The notes below the pieces were generated by a model. It saw only the letters and a list, made by a program, of their open reading frames with translations, did not search any database and was not told the origin of the DNA. A stretch of 47,387 nt of DNA from assembly GCA_035697485.1 (NCBI GenBank), contig DASSCU010000018.1:1-47387 (forward strand), read 5' to 3'. This document shows positions 14,878-24,220 of this stretch, one piece after another (the stretch's first letter is position 1; each line of letters begins with the position of its first letter). The position numbers were made by a program, and so were the translations under genes. The DNA is from Actinomycetota bacterium. Lineage in GTDB: Bacteria > Actinomycetota > UBA4738 > HRBIN12.

Positions 14878-16200
14878 ATGAGTGAAGGCAAGAACCGGCA
14901 GAGCCTGTTGCTGCCGATCCTGATGCCGATCGGGGCCCTGGTCGTGATCGGGCTCGTGCTGGTCGGCTTCTCGCGGGTGCTGCTGGCGATCTCGCACAGC
15001 GCCGCCACCGCGGTGGCGCTCGTGGCCGCCGCCAGCATCGTCGCGGTCGGCGCCTGGGTCGCCTCGAGGAAGCGTGTGACCGGGGCGACCTTGTTCTCGA
15101 TGGTCGCGGCCGTCACCGGCATCGCGATGGTGGCGGGTGGGCTCGCCGTGGTCGCCGCGCCGCTGGAGCACGAAGGTGAGGGCGGGGGACCGGGCGGCGA
15201 GGTCGTCGTGGCCCTCACCGCCCCCGAGGGGGCGGCAACCACCGGCTTCTCGACCGACGCGCTGTCGGCGCCGAGCGACGTGCCGTTCACGCTCGCGTTC
15301 GAGAACGCGGACCCGGCCGTGCCGCACAACGTGGTGATCTACGACGGTCCCGACGCCGAGGCGCCGCAGCTGTTCCGCGGGGAACTGGTCACGGGTCCCG
15401 CGACCGTCGACTACGCCGTCGAGCCGCTCGCCGAGGGCGAGTTCTTCTTCAACTGCGAGGTGCACCCGACCACGATGACGGGCACGATGACAGCGGCGCC
15501 CGGCGGGGGAGAGGGTGGGGGCGGCGGCGGTGAGGGGATCACGGTCGTGGCCGCCGACATCGCGTTCGACACCGACACGATCGAACTGCCTGCCGACGCG
15601 CCCACCAAGATCACGCTGGACAACCAGGACGCGGGCACCCCTCACAACCTCGCGATCTACACCGACGACACGCTCGACGAGTCGCTGTTCGTCGGTGAGA
15701 TCGCGACCGGGCCGGTGAGCGTGGTGTACGACATCCCACCGATCCCCGAGGGCGAGTACTACTTCCATTGCGACGTGCACCCGAACATGAGCGGGACCGT
15801 CGTGGTGGCCGGGGAAGGTGGGGCCGGAGGCGGTGGCTCGGGCGGAGGTGGCGGCTCGGGCGGGGGCGGCGGCGGTGAGGAACCGCCCGACGAAGGCGGC
15901 GGTAGGTCCGAGGGCACGGCGGCGGCATCGGTCGTCGCCGAAGGCACCGCGTTCGACCCGACGGCGCTCTCCTGGCCCGCCGACACCGAGGTGGCGCTCA
16001 CGTTCGACAACCGAGATCCGGTCGACGTCGCGGGCCCGCACAACGTCTCGGTCTACGACGGCGATACCGCGCTCTTCCAGGGGGAGCTCATCGACGGGCC
16101 TGCGACGGTCGACTACTCCATCCCGCCGATGCCGGCAGGGACCTACGAGTTCCGATGCGACGTGCACCCGACGATGATCGGCTCCGTCGAGGTCACCTGA
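14878..16200 (+). CDS. Membrane protein with three tandem cupredoxin domains
   Basis: A 440-residue protein. Three N-terminal helices (about 10-38, 41-62, 70-94) anchor three cupredoxin domains outside the membrane. Each has a type 1 copper set: H150/C193/H196/M200, H256/C298/H301/M304 and H388/C427/H430/M433. Domain 1 has one extra residue between the last His and Met, so its site may differ. Gly-rich linkers join the domains; that at 311-333 contains natural GGGGS-like repeats. AGGAG lies upstream of ATG 14878. It could carry electrons to the CuA site or hold copper for CtaG; position supports both. I know no named protein with this exact layout. Confidence 0.85.
   Translation: MSEGKNRQSLLLPILMPIGALVVIGLVLVGFSRVLLAISHSAATAVALVAAASIVAVGAWVASRKRVTGATLFSMVAAVTGIAMVAGGLAVVAAPLEHEGEGGGPGGEVVVALTAPEGAATTGFSTDALSAPSDVPFTLAFENADPAVPHNVVIYDGPDAEAPQLFRGELVTGPATVDYAVEPLAEGEFFFNCEVHPTTMTGTMTAAPGGGEGGGGGGEGITVVAADIAFDTDTIELPADAPTKITLDNQDAGTPHNLAIYTDDTLDESLFVGEIATGPVSVVYDIPPIPEGEYYFHCDVHPNMSGTVVVAGEGGAGGGGSGGGGGSGGGGGGEEPPDEGGGRSEGTAAASVVAEGTAFDPTALSWPADTEVALTFDNRDPVDVAGPHNVSVYDGDTALFQGELIDGPATVDYSIPPMPAGTYEFRCDVHPTMIGSVEVT
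15816..15876 (+). repeat. Glycine-codon-rich low-complexity linker DNA
   Basis: This stretch of GGT/GGC/GGA and single serine codons encodes the linker between cupredoxin domains 2 and 3, with GGGGS-like units. Another Gly-rich linker lies at about 15500-15540. Such DNA can slip, so linker length may vary between strains. Confidence 0.6.
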
Positions 16201-16799
16201 CGACCCCCGTCGAGCCACCGGCGACCGCCCCGCGGGATGCGGACGAGGCGCCCGCGAGGCGTCGCCTGGGACGTGTCGCGGTCGTCGTCGCGGTGATCGT
16301 CGTCGTCGCCGGCCTCGTTGCGTTCGCCCTGCGACCCACGACCGATCCCCGCGAGGAGGGGGGCGTCGCCGAGCTCGACGAACCGTTCCCCGGTCTCGAG
16401 GGGGAGGCGGTCGTCGGGCCGCCGATCGACACGGGGTCGATGGAGTGGTCGGTGCTCGTCGTGAACGTCTGGGCGACGTGGTGCGAGCCGTGCCGACGTG
16501 AGCAGCCCGCCCTGCAGCAGGTGCAGGCCGACTACGAGGGGCTGGCCGTCGGGTTCGTCGGCATCGACTACCGCGACGACCGAGCCGCCGCCCAGCGGTG
16601 GATCGAGGACTTCGGTGTCACCTACCAGAGCCTGTTCGACCCCGAAGGGCGAACGGCCTCGACGCTGGGGTTCCCGTTCCTGCCCGACACGTACGTGGTC
16701 GATGCTTCGGGCACGATGCGGTACGCGGTGTACGGGGAGACGAGCGCCGCGGAGCTCTCCGGGCTGATCGACGAGGTGCTCGCCGAAGGCGGTGCCTAG
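16155..16799 (+). CDS. Membrane-anchored TlpA/ResA-like thioredoxin
   Basis: A thioredoxin-fold protein of up to 214 residues with one N-terminal helix (about 39-59, VAVVVAVIVVVAGLVAFAL) and the active site WCEPC in NVWATWCEPCRREQP near 105-119. The later FLPDTYVVDASG carries the cis-Pro loop of the AhpC-TSA/Redoxin family. It probably reduces apocytochrome c or CuA cysteines, fed by CcdA. The start is unclear: ATG 16155 overlaps the cupredoxin gene by 46 bases, while a CTG at 16197 overlaps its stop and has GAGG five bases upstream. Its stop shares the palindrome CTAG with the convergent ctaA-ctaB stop. Confidence 0.85.
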   Translation: MRRAPDDDRLRRGHLTTPVEPPATAPRDADEAPARRRLGRVAVVVAVIVVVAGLVAFALRPTTDPREEGGVAELDEPFPGLEGEAVVGPPIDTGSMEWSVLVVNVWATWCEPCRREQPALQQVQADYEGLAVGFVGIDYRDDRAAAQRWIEDFGVTYQSLFDPEGRTASTLGFPFLPDTYVVDASGTMRYAVYGETSAAELSGLIDEVLAEGGA

Positions 16800-18613
16800 A
16801 CGACCGCGTCGAGCGCGACCGCCCCGAACAGCGCGGCGAGGTAGACGATCGAGTAGCTGAACAGGCGCCACGAACGGTCGGCGCTGGCCGAACGCCAGAG
16901 CGCGAGCGCGCGGTAGACGAACACGCCACCGAGCACCACGGCCGTGGCGAGGTAGATCGGCCCGAGGCCCGCGGCGGGCGCGAGCAGCAGCGTCGTGCCG
17001 AACAGCACGAGCGAGTACAGGAAGATCTGTCGCCGGGTCTCGTCGTCGCCCTTGACCACGGGCAGCATCGGCACGCCCGCCGCCGCGTAGTCGCCGCTGA
17101 ACCGCAGGGCGAGCGCCCAGAAGTGCGGTGGGGTCCAGACGAACACGATCGCGAAGAGGATCCACGCCGGCAGGGCGAGCGAGCCGGTCACGGCGGCCCA
17201 GCCGATCAGGGCCGGGGCCGCCCCGGCCGCCCCGCCGATCACGATGTTCTGGGTCGTCGAGCGTTTGAGCCACATCGTGTAGACGACGACGTAGAAGGCG
17301 ATCGCCGCGAGCGAGAGGGTGGCCGCGAGCACGTTCACGGTCACGCCCAGGAACAGGAACGAGAACGCCCCGAGCCAGAACCCGAACGCGAGGGCCCGCT
17401 CGGCCGGCACCTGGTGCGCGGGCAGGGGGCGGCTGCGCGTCCGCCGCATCACCTCGTCGATGTCGCGGTCCAGATACATGTTGATCGCGTTCGCCGCCCC
17501 GGCGGCGAGCGAGCCTCCCACGAGCGTCGCGAGCACGAGCCACGGCGAGGGGAACCCCCTCTCGGCGAGCACCATCGCAGGCACGGTCGTGATCAGCAGC
17601 AGCACGATGATGCGCGGCTTCGTGAGCCGGACGTAGGCCGTGACCGTGTCGCCGAGCGAGGCGGGCTCGGTGACCTCCGGCGCCCCGAGCTCGTCGGCGC
17701 CGACGAGCTCGGCCTTGACCGGTTCCCGACGAGCGACGACCGCGATCGCGACCACGGTGGCCCATATCGCCGCCGACATCGCCACGTGCAGGGCGCGGGA
17801 CCAGGTCGAGAGCTCGGTCAGCACGTTGATGCCGCCGACCGCGATCTGGCCGACGAAGAGCAGGCCGGCAAGCGTGGAGAGCCGGACCAGGCGGTCGGAG
17901 CGCTCACGCATCGTGCGCGCGCGCACGGTCAGCCAGAGCACGAGGGCCGCCACGAGGATCGCGAGCACCCGATGGGCGAACATCTCCGCGGCGCCGCGGG
18001 TCCCGAACGGTGGCACCAGCCGCCCGTCCATCAGCGGCCAGTCCCGGAACGCGAGCCCGGCGCCCTCGGCGCGAACGTAGGTGCCGACGAGCAGCAGGGC
18101 GAACGTCGCCGTCGCGGCGACCACGGCGACCCGGGCGTACCCGCGGTCGCCGGCACGTTCGTCGCCCTCGAACGCCAGCGTGGTGGCCGCCACCAGCACC
18201 CCCAGCACGATCATCGCGAGCCCGAAGTGCAGCGTGACCACCGCCGGATCGAGCGCGCTGTTCACGACCGCCCCGCCGAGGGCCCCCTGCACGCCGAAGA
18301 GTGGCACGAGCGCGACCGCCATCCAGACCGCCCCGCGCGGGGCCGAGCTCGGTCGCCCGCGACGGGCGCGGACGAGCTCGACGACGCCGACGACGGCGAG
18401 GGCGACGGCGAGCAGCCCCGAGACCACCCCGAGCAACCGGTGCACGTACTCGATCAGCGTGTGGTACTCCCACCGCGGCACCCAGCTTCCGAAGCACGTC
18501 GGCCAGTCGGGACATCCGTCGCCGGATCCGGTCGTTCGCACCACGCCGCCCCACACGATCAGCGTGAGCGTCGTGACCGTCGTGGCGATTGCGAGCTTCT
18601 GGAACCGGGTCAT
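16796..18613 (-). CDS. ctaA-ctaB: Fused haem A synthase (CtaA) / protohaem IX farnesyltransferase (CtaB)
   Basis: A single 605-residue frame holds two enzymes. Residues 1-295 are CtaA: eight helices, the haem-ligand His residues H58, H129, H214 and H276, E55 beside H58, and an outer-loop Cys pair C34/C40. After a hydrophilic linker (about 296-325) residues 326-605 are CtaB: NAINMYLDRDIDEVMRRTRS at 375-394 holds the prenyl-diphosphate Asp motif, and YTMWLKRSTTQN the second. CtaB makes haem O from haem b and CtaA oxidises it to haem A for the oxidase. The fusion could channel haem O. AGAGGA precedes ATG 18613 by five bases. Confidence 0.93.
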   Translation of the reverse strand: MTRFQKLAIATTVTTLTLIVWGGVVRTTGSGDGCPDWPTCFGSWVPRWEYHTLIEYVHRLLGVVSGLLAVALAVVGVVELVRARRGRPSSAPRGAVWMAVALVPLFGVQGALGGAVVNSALDPAVVTLHFGLAMIVLGVLVAATTLAFEGDERAGDRGYARVAVVAATATFALLLVGTYVRAEGAGLAFRDWPLMDGRLVPPFGTRGAAEMFAHRVLAILVAALVLWLTVRARTMRERSDRLVRLSTLAGLLFVGQIAVGGINVLTELSTWSRALHVAMSAAIWATVVAIAVVARREPVKAELVGADELGAPEVTEPASLGDTVTAYVRLTKPRIIVLLLITTVPAMVLAERGFPSPWLVLATLVGGSLAAGAANAINMYLDRDIDEVMRRTRSRPLPAHQVPAERALAFGFWLGAFSFLFLGVTVNVLAATLSLAAIAFYVVVYTMWLKRSTTQNIVIGGAAGAAPALIGWAAVTGSLALPAWILFAIVFVWTPPHFWALALRFSGDYAAAGVPMLPVVKGDDETRRQIFLYSLVLFGTTLLLAPAAGLGPIYLATAVVLGGVFVYRALALWRSASADRSWRLFSYSIVYLAALFGAVALDAVV

Positions 18614-18661
18614 CGAGTCCTCTGGGACGGGATCGGCGCGCGGCCGCGTGCGACGCCGACC

Positions 18662-18667
18662 ATGATA
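18662..18667 (-). promoter_or_regulatory. Candidate -10 box of ctaA-ctaB
   Basis: On the minus strand TATCAT matches TATAAT at five of six positions. It predicts a start near 18655 and a 40-base leader with AGAGGA. It faces away from the divergent polyprenyl synthase promoter, so the two share a 93-base intergenic region (18614-18706). Confidence 0.45.
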
Positions 18668-18694
18668 GTGGCGGGCCGCCAGCCCCGGCTGCGA

Positions 18695-18700
18695 GATACT
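18695..18700 (+). promoter_or_regulatory. Candidate -10 box of a leaderless polyprenyl synthase transcript
   Basis: GATACT keeps the key A2 and T6 of TATAAT and lies exactly 6 bases before ATG 18707, predicting transcription to begin at the start codon. No Shine-Dalgarno precedes the ATG. Confidence 0.4.
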
Positions 18701-18706
18701 CGGCGG

Positions 18707-19633
18707 ATGGCAGCCACCCCGGTCGTCGGCGACGAGGCGCTCGGCTCGGTCCGAGCCGCCGTCGACGAGGTGCTCGCGGCGTACCTGCGCGAGTGTGCGA
18801 CCGATCTCGGCCGCATCGACGCGGCCGCGCCGATGCTCGTCGACGAGATCGCCCGGCTCGTGCTGGCCGGTGGGAAGCGGCTCCGTCCCGCGTTCTGCGT
18901 CTGGGGCTACCGGGCCGCGCCGGGTGCTCACGGGGCTTCCGCTCCCGGGCGGGCGGCGGCGGATGGGCCGTCGGCCGGGGAACCGATCGTGCGAGCGGCG
19001 TCGGCGTTGGAGCTGCTCCACACGATGGCGCTGATCCACGACGACCTGATGGACGGGGCGACCGAGCGCCGCGGGGTCGCGAGCTCGGCGCCCTTCCTGG
19101 CGTCGCAGGCGAGGGAACGGGGGATGCCTGGCGACCCCGAACGGTTCGGCCGCGCGGCCGCGCTGCTCGCGGGCGACCTCGCCGCGGTGCTCGCCGATCG
19201 GCTGCTGCTCACGAGCGGGTTCGACCCGGTCGCGCTCGCCCGGGCGCTCGCCGCGTACCACGAGATGCGGCTCGACATGGCCGCCGGTCAACTGCTCGAC
19301 GTCGCGGGCCTGGCGTCCGATCCCGAGTCGGCCCTGCGTGCCGCCCGCCTCAAGGGCGGCAGCTACACGGTTGAGGGGCCGCTCGTCGTGGGCGCCGAGC
19401 TCGCGGGCGCCGGACGGGGGACCATCGACGGACTCCGTGCCTACGGGGTCCCGCTGGGGGTGGCGTTCCAGCTGCGCGACGACCTGCACGACCGCGAGGG
19501 GGCGCACGGCGCCACGTCGGCGACGGTCAACGAGCTCGTGCGGACGGCCCGGCGGGCGCTGCCCGACCCCCGGATCGATCCGGGGGCCGCGGCGGTGCTC
19601 GACTCGCTCGCGCAGGCGATGGCGATGCCATGA
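18707..19633 (+). CDS. Polyprenyl diphosphate synthase (first copy)
   Basis: A 308-residue trans-prenyltransferase. The two Asp-rich motifs are present: DDLMD in LIHDDLMDGATERRGV and DDLHD in AFQLRDDLHDREG. GGKRLRP near residue 50 binds isopentenyl diphosphate. The residue five before the first motif is Met rather than an aromatic, so the product is probably longer than farnesyl, such as geranylgeranyl. Product length cannot be settled by eye. It lies beside ctaA-ctaB, which uses farnesyl diphosphate, and upstream of a geranylgeranyl-reductase-like gene. The last codon overlaps the next gene (ATGA). Confidence 0.88.
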   Translation: MAATPVVGDEALGSVRAAVDEVLAAYLRECATDLGRIDAAAPMLVDEIARLVLAGGKRLRPAFCVWGYRAAPGAHGASAPGRAAADGPSAGEPIVRAASALELLHTMALIHDDLMDGATERRGVASSAPFLASQARERGMPGDPERFGRAAALLAGDLAAVLADRLLLTSGFDPVALARALAAYHEMRLDMAAGQLLDVAGLASDPESALRAARLKGGSYTVEGPLVVGAELAGAGRGTIDGLRAYGVPLGVAFQLRDDLHDREGAHGATSATVNELVRTARRALPDPRIDPGAAAVLDSLAQAMAMP

Positions 19634-20055
19634 GCGACGACCTCGACGGTCTGCGGCGGGCCTTCGGCGACCTGCCGACGTGCCGGGTGGGCACGGTGCG
19701 GACCGACGGTGGCCCCCACGTGGCCGCGCGCTGGTTCGTCTGGCGCGACGACGGCCTGTGGGTGTCCACCCGGGTCGGCGACACGACGTGGGAGCACGCG
19801 GTGCGCGACCCCCGCCTGTCGGTGCTGATCGATCGTGGCCGCGACTGGCCCGAGCTCGCCGGCGTGCGCGTCGAGGGGGTCGCCGAGGCCTATCCGGCGG
19901 AGCACCCGGACCTGCGTGCCCCGATGTCCCAGTGGCACGAGAAGTACCGCCAGATGTTCGCCCGTGACGGCTTCGAGGCGTTCACGCGCGACGTGCCCGC
20001 CCTCGGGTTCCTGCGCGTCGTCCCCTCGCGGATCGATTCGTGGGACCACCGCTGA
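19630..20055 (+). CDS. Pyridoxamine 5'-phosphate oxidase-like flavin/F420-binding protein
   Basis: A 141-residue split-barrel protein of the PNPOx-like superfamily. The pattern RVGTVRTDGGPHVAARWFVWRDDGLWVST near residues 19-47 is the usual start of actinobacterial members that bind FMN, F420 or haem. ATG 19630 overlaps the stop of the polyprenyl synthase gene, so the two are translationally coupled. Substrate and cofactor cannot be told from sequence. Coupling with a prenyl synthase hints at isoprenoid or quinone redox chemistry, which is inference only. Confidence 0.75.
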   Translation: MSDDLDGLRRAFGDLPTCRVGTVRTDGGPHVAARWFVWRDDGLWVSTRVGDTTWEHAVRDPRLSVLIDRGRDWPELAGVRVEGVAEAYPAEHPDLRAPMSQWHEKYRQMFARDGFEAFTRDVPALGFLRVVPSRIDSWDHR

Positions 20056-20120
20056 CGCCGCGTTGCCCGCCTTCGAGGGGTCGGGGTAGCGTGGGTCGTG
20101 CGCGTTCGGACGCGCTGCGG

Positions 20121-20126
20121 TAGCCT
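20121..20126 (+). promoter_or_regulatory. Candidate -10 box of the flavoprotein/nuo operon
   Basis: TAGCCT fits TANNNT and predicts a start near 20133, which lies at the left edge of the Rex site. Repressor binding would sit on the start point. Confidence 0.5.
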
Positions 20127-20131
20127 GAGCT

Positions 20132-20149
20132 TTGTGAAGTTTTTCACAA
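20132..20149. promoter_or_regulatory. Rex operator upstream of the flavoprotein/nuo operon
   Basis: TTGTGAAGTTTTTCACAA matches the Rex consensus TTGTGAA-N4-TTCACAA at every defined position. It lies 31 bases before the GTG start at 20181 and overlaps the predicted transcription start. Rex bound at low NADH would repress the NADH dehydrogenase operon, the usual logic of Rex in actinobacteria. It is the best Rex site in the window. Confidence 0.85.
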
Positions 20150-20180
20150 GCTGCGCCCCAACCGCGCAGGGGGGAGCGAC

Positions 20181-21431
20181 GTGATCGCACGACCAGTCGA
20201 GACCGACGTGCTCGTGGTCGGAGGCGGTCCGGGAGGCGCCGCGGCCGCGTACTACCTCGCCCGGCAGGGCCTCGACGTCACCGTCGTCGATCGGTCCTCG
20301 TTCCCTCGGGAGAAGGTCTGCGGAGACGGCCTGACACCGCGCAGCGTGGCCGCCCTGGAGCGGATGGGCATCGACACCGACGACCCGCGGTTCGAGCGGG
20401 TGAAGGGCCTTCGGGTGTATTCGCGCGGTGCGACGATCGAGCTGCCGTGGCCCGAGCTCTCGAGCTGGCCCACCTACGGCCTGGTGATGCCGCGCGCCGA
20501 GTTCGACCACCTGCTGATCCAGCGGGCGCAGAAGGCCGGCGCCCGCGTCCACGAGCGCACCGAGGCCGTGACGCCGACGTTCGAGACCGGGTGGGTCACC
20601 GGCGCCCGCGTGCGGCCCTCCGAGGACCGCGACGCCGAGCCGACCGAGATCCGCGCCCGGTTCACGATCGCGGCCGACGGCGCGGCGAGCCGGTTCGCGA
20701 AGCCCGCGGGGGTGCGCCGCGACGATTCCCGGCCGCTGGGCATCGCCGCCCGCCGCTACTACCGCACGCCGTACCACCCCGGGCCCTGGTTCGAGTCCTG
20801 GCTCGACCTGTGGGAGGGCGACCTGCTGCTGCCCGGCTACGGGTGGCTGTTTCCGGTCGCGGGAGGCCGGGTCAACCTGGGGGCAGGCCTGCTGAACACG
20901 TTCAAGGACTTCAAGCAGATCTCCGCCCAGCGGCTGTTCGACGCGTTCTCGACGATGCTGCCCGCCGCGTGGGAGATCTCGGAGGAGACGGCCGAGGGAC
21001 GGGTGCTGTCGGGTCCGCTGCCGATGAGCCTGAACCGCGTGCCCCAGGTGGTGCCGGGCATGCTCCTGATCGGCGACGCGGCGGGCGCGGTCAACCCGTT
21101 CAACGGCGAGGGCATCGCCTACGCGATGGAGACGGGCGAGGTCGCCGCCGACCTGGTGCATGAGGCGCTCGTGAAGGACCGCCCGGGTATCGCGATGATG
21201 TATCCGACCGTGCTGCGTGAGCGCTACGGCGACTACTTCACGATCGGGCGGGGCTTCGCCAAGATCATCGGGCGCCCCGCGATCATGAGCCGTGCCACGC
21301 GGTACCTGCTGCCCAACCAGCGCGTGATGGGCTTCGCGATGCGGGTGATGGCCAATCTCACCGACGGCCCCGACGGCGACCGGCAGGACCGCCTCTTCCA
21401 CCTGTTGCAGCGGCTCGCGAGGGCGGCATGA
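20181..21431 (+). CDS. Geranylgeranyl reductase family flavoprotein
   Basis: A 416-residue FAD-dependent oxidoreductase. The dinucleotide motif VLVVGGGPGGAAAAYYLA lies near residues 10-27, followed by the family box KVCGDGLTPRSV and the second FAD motif LIGDAAGAVNPFNGEGIAYA near 295-314. Relatives saturate isoprenoid chains; Mycobacterium MenJ reduces one bond of the menaquinone tail. A position directly ahead of nuo, with prenyl synthases on both sides, fits a menaquinone-tail reductase, but lipid substrates are possible. GGGGGGAG precedes GTG 20181. The Rex operator at 20132-20149 should control it together with the nuo genes. Confidence 0.85.
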   Translation: MIARPVETDVLVVGGGPGGAAAAYYLARQGLDVTVVDRSSFPREKVCGDGLTPRSVAALERMGIDTDDPRFERVKGLRVYSRGATIELPWPELSSWPTYGLVMPRAEFDHLLIQRAQKAGARVHERTEAVTPTFETGWVTGARVRPSEDRDAEPTEIRARFTIAADGAASRFAKPAGVRRDDSRPLGIAARRYYRTPYHPGPWFESWLDLWEGDLLLPGYGWLFPVAGGRVNLGAGLLNTFKDFKQISAQRLFDAFSTMLPAAWEISEETAEGRVLSGPLPMSLNRVPQVVPGMLLIGDAAGAVNPFNGEGIAYAMETGEVAADLVHEALVKDRPGIAMMYPTVLRERYGDYFTIGRGFAKIIGRPAIMSRATRYLLPNQRVMGFAMRVMANLTDGPDGDRQDRLFHLLQRLARAA

Positions 21432-21435
21432 CCGA

Positions 21436-21441
21436 TAGGAT
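21436..21441 (+). promoter_or_regulatory. Candidate -10 box of a leaderless nuoA transcript
   Basis: TAGGAT lies exactly 6 bases before GTG 21448, predicting a transcript that begins at the start codon. This would let nuo be expressed separately from the Rex-controlled flavoprotein promoter. AGGA in the same place could instead serve as a Shine-Dalgarno sequence. Confidence 0.35.
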
Positions 21442-21447
21442 TCGCCC

Positions 21448-21915
21448 GTGCTGACCGAGTACCTGCCGATCGTGGCGATGGCTGTGCTCGCGATCGTCTT
21501 CGGGGTCGCGTCGCTCGTGGTCTCACGCGCGTTCCGACCCCATCGACCGAACCCCGTGAAGCTCTCCGCCTACGAGTGCGGCAACGATCCCGTGCGGCTG
21601 CCTCGTGGGGAGAAGTTCAGCGTGAAGTTCTACGTGGTCGCGATGCTGTTCATCATCTTCGACATCGAGATCATCTTCCTGTTCCCGTGGGCGGTGCGGT
21701 TCCGCCAACTCGGGCTGTTCGGCCTCGTTGAGATGGCCTTCTTCATCGGTTTGGTGTTCGTCGCCTACGTCTACATCTGGCGCACCGGCGGGTTCGACTG
21801 GGCCGAGGACGTCGAGACCCCCGCCGAGACCGAGATGCCGGGCGACGTCATGGCCGGGGCCGAGGCCGATCTCGAGGCGTCGATGCGCGACCCGGAGGTC
21901 GCCGGTGCCCGTTGA
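21448..21915 (+). CDS. nuoA: NADH-quinone oxidoreductase subunit A, cluster 1
   Basis: A 155-residue three-helix NuoA (ND3). The conserved loop AYECGNDP with the Cys near the quinone tunnel follows the first helix; [22 protein letters not shown] is the second helix. The C-terminal tail of about 40 acidic residues is longer than in cluster 2. The start is GTG 21448, 16 bases after the flavoprotein stop. It overlaps nuoB by 11 bases. Confidence 0.93.
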   Translation: MLTEYLPIVAMAVLAIVFGVASLVVSRAFRPHRPNPVKLSAYECGNDPVRLPRGEKFSVKFYVVAMLFIIFDIEIIFLFPWAVRFRQLGLFGLVEMAFFIGLVFVAYVYIWRTGGFDWAEDVETPAETEMPGDVMAGAEADLEASMRDPEVAGAR

Positions 21916-22423
21916 GCGCCTGGAAGGTGTGCACCTCGGGAAGACCCCCGAGGAGATCGAGGAAGAGGTCCGCCGCGGCGTGCTGCTGACCTCCCTCGAC
22001 CGCGCGGTCGGGTGGGCTCGGAAGCAGTCGATGTGGCCGGCCACGTTCGGCTTGGCGTGCTGCGCGATCGAGATGATGTCAACCGGCGCCGGCAAGTACG
22101 ACCTGTCCCGCTGGGGGATGGAGCTGTTCCGCGCGTCCCCCCGCCAGGCCGACCTGATGATCGTCGCCGGACGGGTCTCGCAGAAGATGGCACCGGTGCT
22201 GCGGCGCATCTACGACCAGATGCCCGAGCCGCGGTGGGTGATCTCGATGGGCGTGTGCGCGAGCGCCGGCGGCATGTTCACGAACTACGCGATCGTGCAG
22301 GGGGTCGACACGATCGTGCCGGTCGACGTGTACGTGCCCGGGTGCCCGCCCAAGCCGGAGATGCTGATGTACGGCATCCTCAAGCTGCAGGAGAAGGTCC
22401 GCACGACGGAGCCGTTCAAGTGA
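21905..22423 (+). CDS. nuoB: NADH-quinone oxidoreductase subunit B, cluster 1
   Basis: A 172-residue NuoB (PSST) that binds the terminal cluster N2. All four ligands are visible: C52-C53, C118 and C147 in PGCPPKPE. The SPRQAD and VPVDVYVPG motifs are standard. GTG 21905 overlaps the end of nuoA and has GGAGG seven bases upstream. It passes electrons from the iron-sulfur chain to menaquinone at the interface with NuoD. Confidence 0.94.
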   Translation: MPVERLEGVHLGKTPEEIEEEVRRGVLLTSLDRAVGWARKQSMWPATFGLACCAIEMMSTGAGKYDLSRWGMELFRASPRQADLMIVAGRVSQKMAPVLRRIYDQMPEPRWVISMGVCASAGGMFTNYAIVQGVDTIVPVDVYVPGCPPKPEMLMYGILKLQEKVRTTEPFK

Positions 22424-22920
22424 CGCCTGCCGAGATCGCCGAGCGTGTGCGGGCTCGATGCCCCGATACCGTCGTGGCGCGCGGTGAGGTGACCGTGATC
22501 GTCGACCGCGAGGACCTGCTCGAGACCCTCGTCTGGCTGCGCGAGGACGACGCGCTCGGGCTGGGCTTCTGTTCCAGCATCACCGCAACGGACTGGCCCG
22601 GTTCCGACCCGAGGTTCTGGGTGGTCTACGAGATGCTGTCGATCGAGCACCACCACCGTCTGCGGGTGAAGCTCGGGCTCGCGGAGGACGACGCGCACGT
22701 GCCCACGGTGACCCCACTGTTCCCCACGGCGAACTGGCTCGAGCGCGAGACCCACGATTTCTACGGCATCGTGTTCGACGGTCATCCCGACCCCCGGCCG
22801 CTGCTGCTGCCCGAGGGCTGGGACGGCTTCCCGCTGCAGAAGACCGAGGAGCTCGGCGGCGTGAACACCCGCTTCCACGGTGCCTTCATCCCGCCGGTCG
22901 ACACCCGCACGACCACCTGA
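22420..22920 (+). CDS. nuoC: NADH-quinone oxidoreductase subunit C, cluster 1
   Basis: A 166-residue NuoC (30-kDa subunit). The family motif [20 protein letters not shown] near residues 107-126 is clear. The end of the motif, usually GHPLRKDY, reads [10 protein letters not shown] here, so the tail is somewhat diverged. GTG 22420 overlaps the nuoB stop by four bases. NuoC holds NuoD in the connecting module of complex I. Confidence 0.92.
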   Translation: MTPAEIAERVRARCPDTVVARGEVTVIVDREDLLETLVWLREDDALGLGFCSSITATDWPGSDPRFWVVYEMLSIEHHHRLRVKLGLAEDDAHVPTVTPLFPTANWLERETHDFYGIVFDGHPDPRPLLLPEGWDGFPLQKTEELGGVNTRFHGAFIPPVDTRTTT

Positions 22921-22930
22921 GGTTCCGCGA

Positions 22931-24219
<1,289 letters not shown>

Positions 24220-24220
<1 letters not shown>

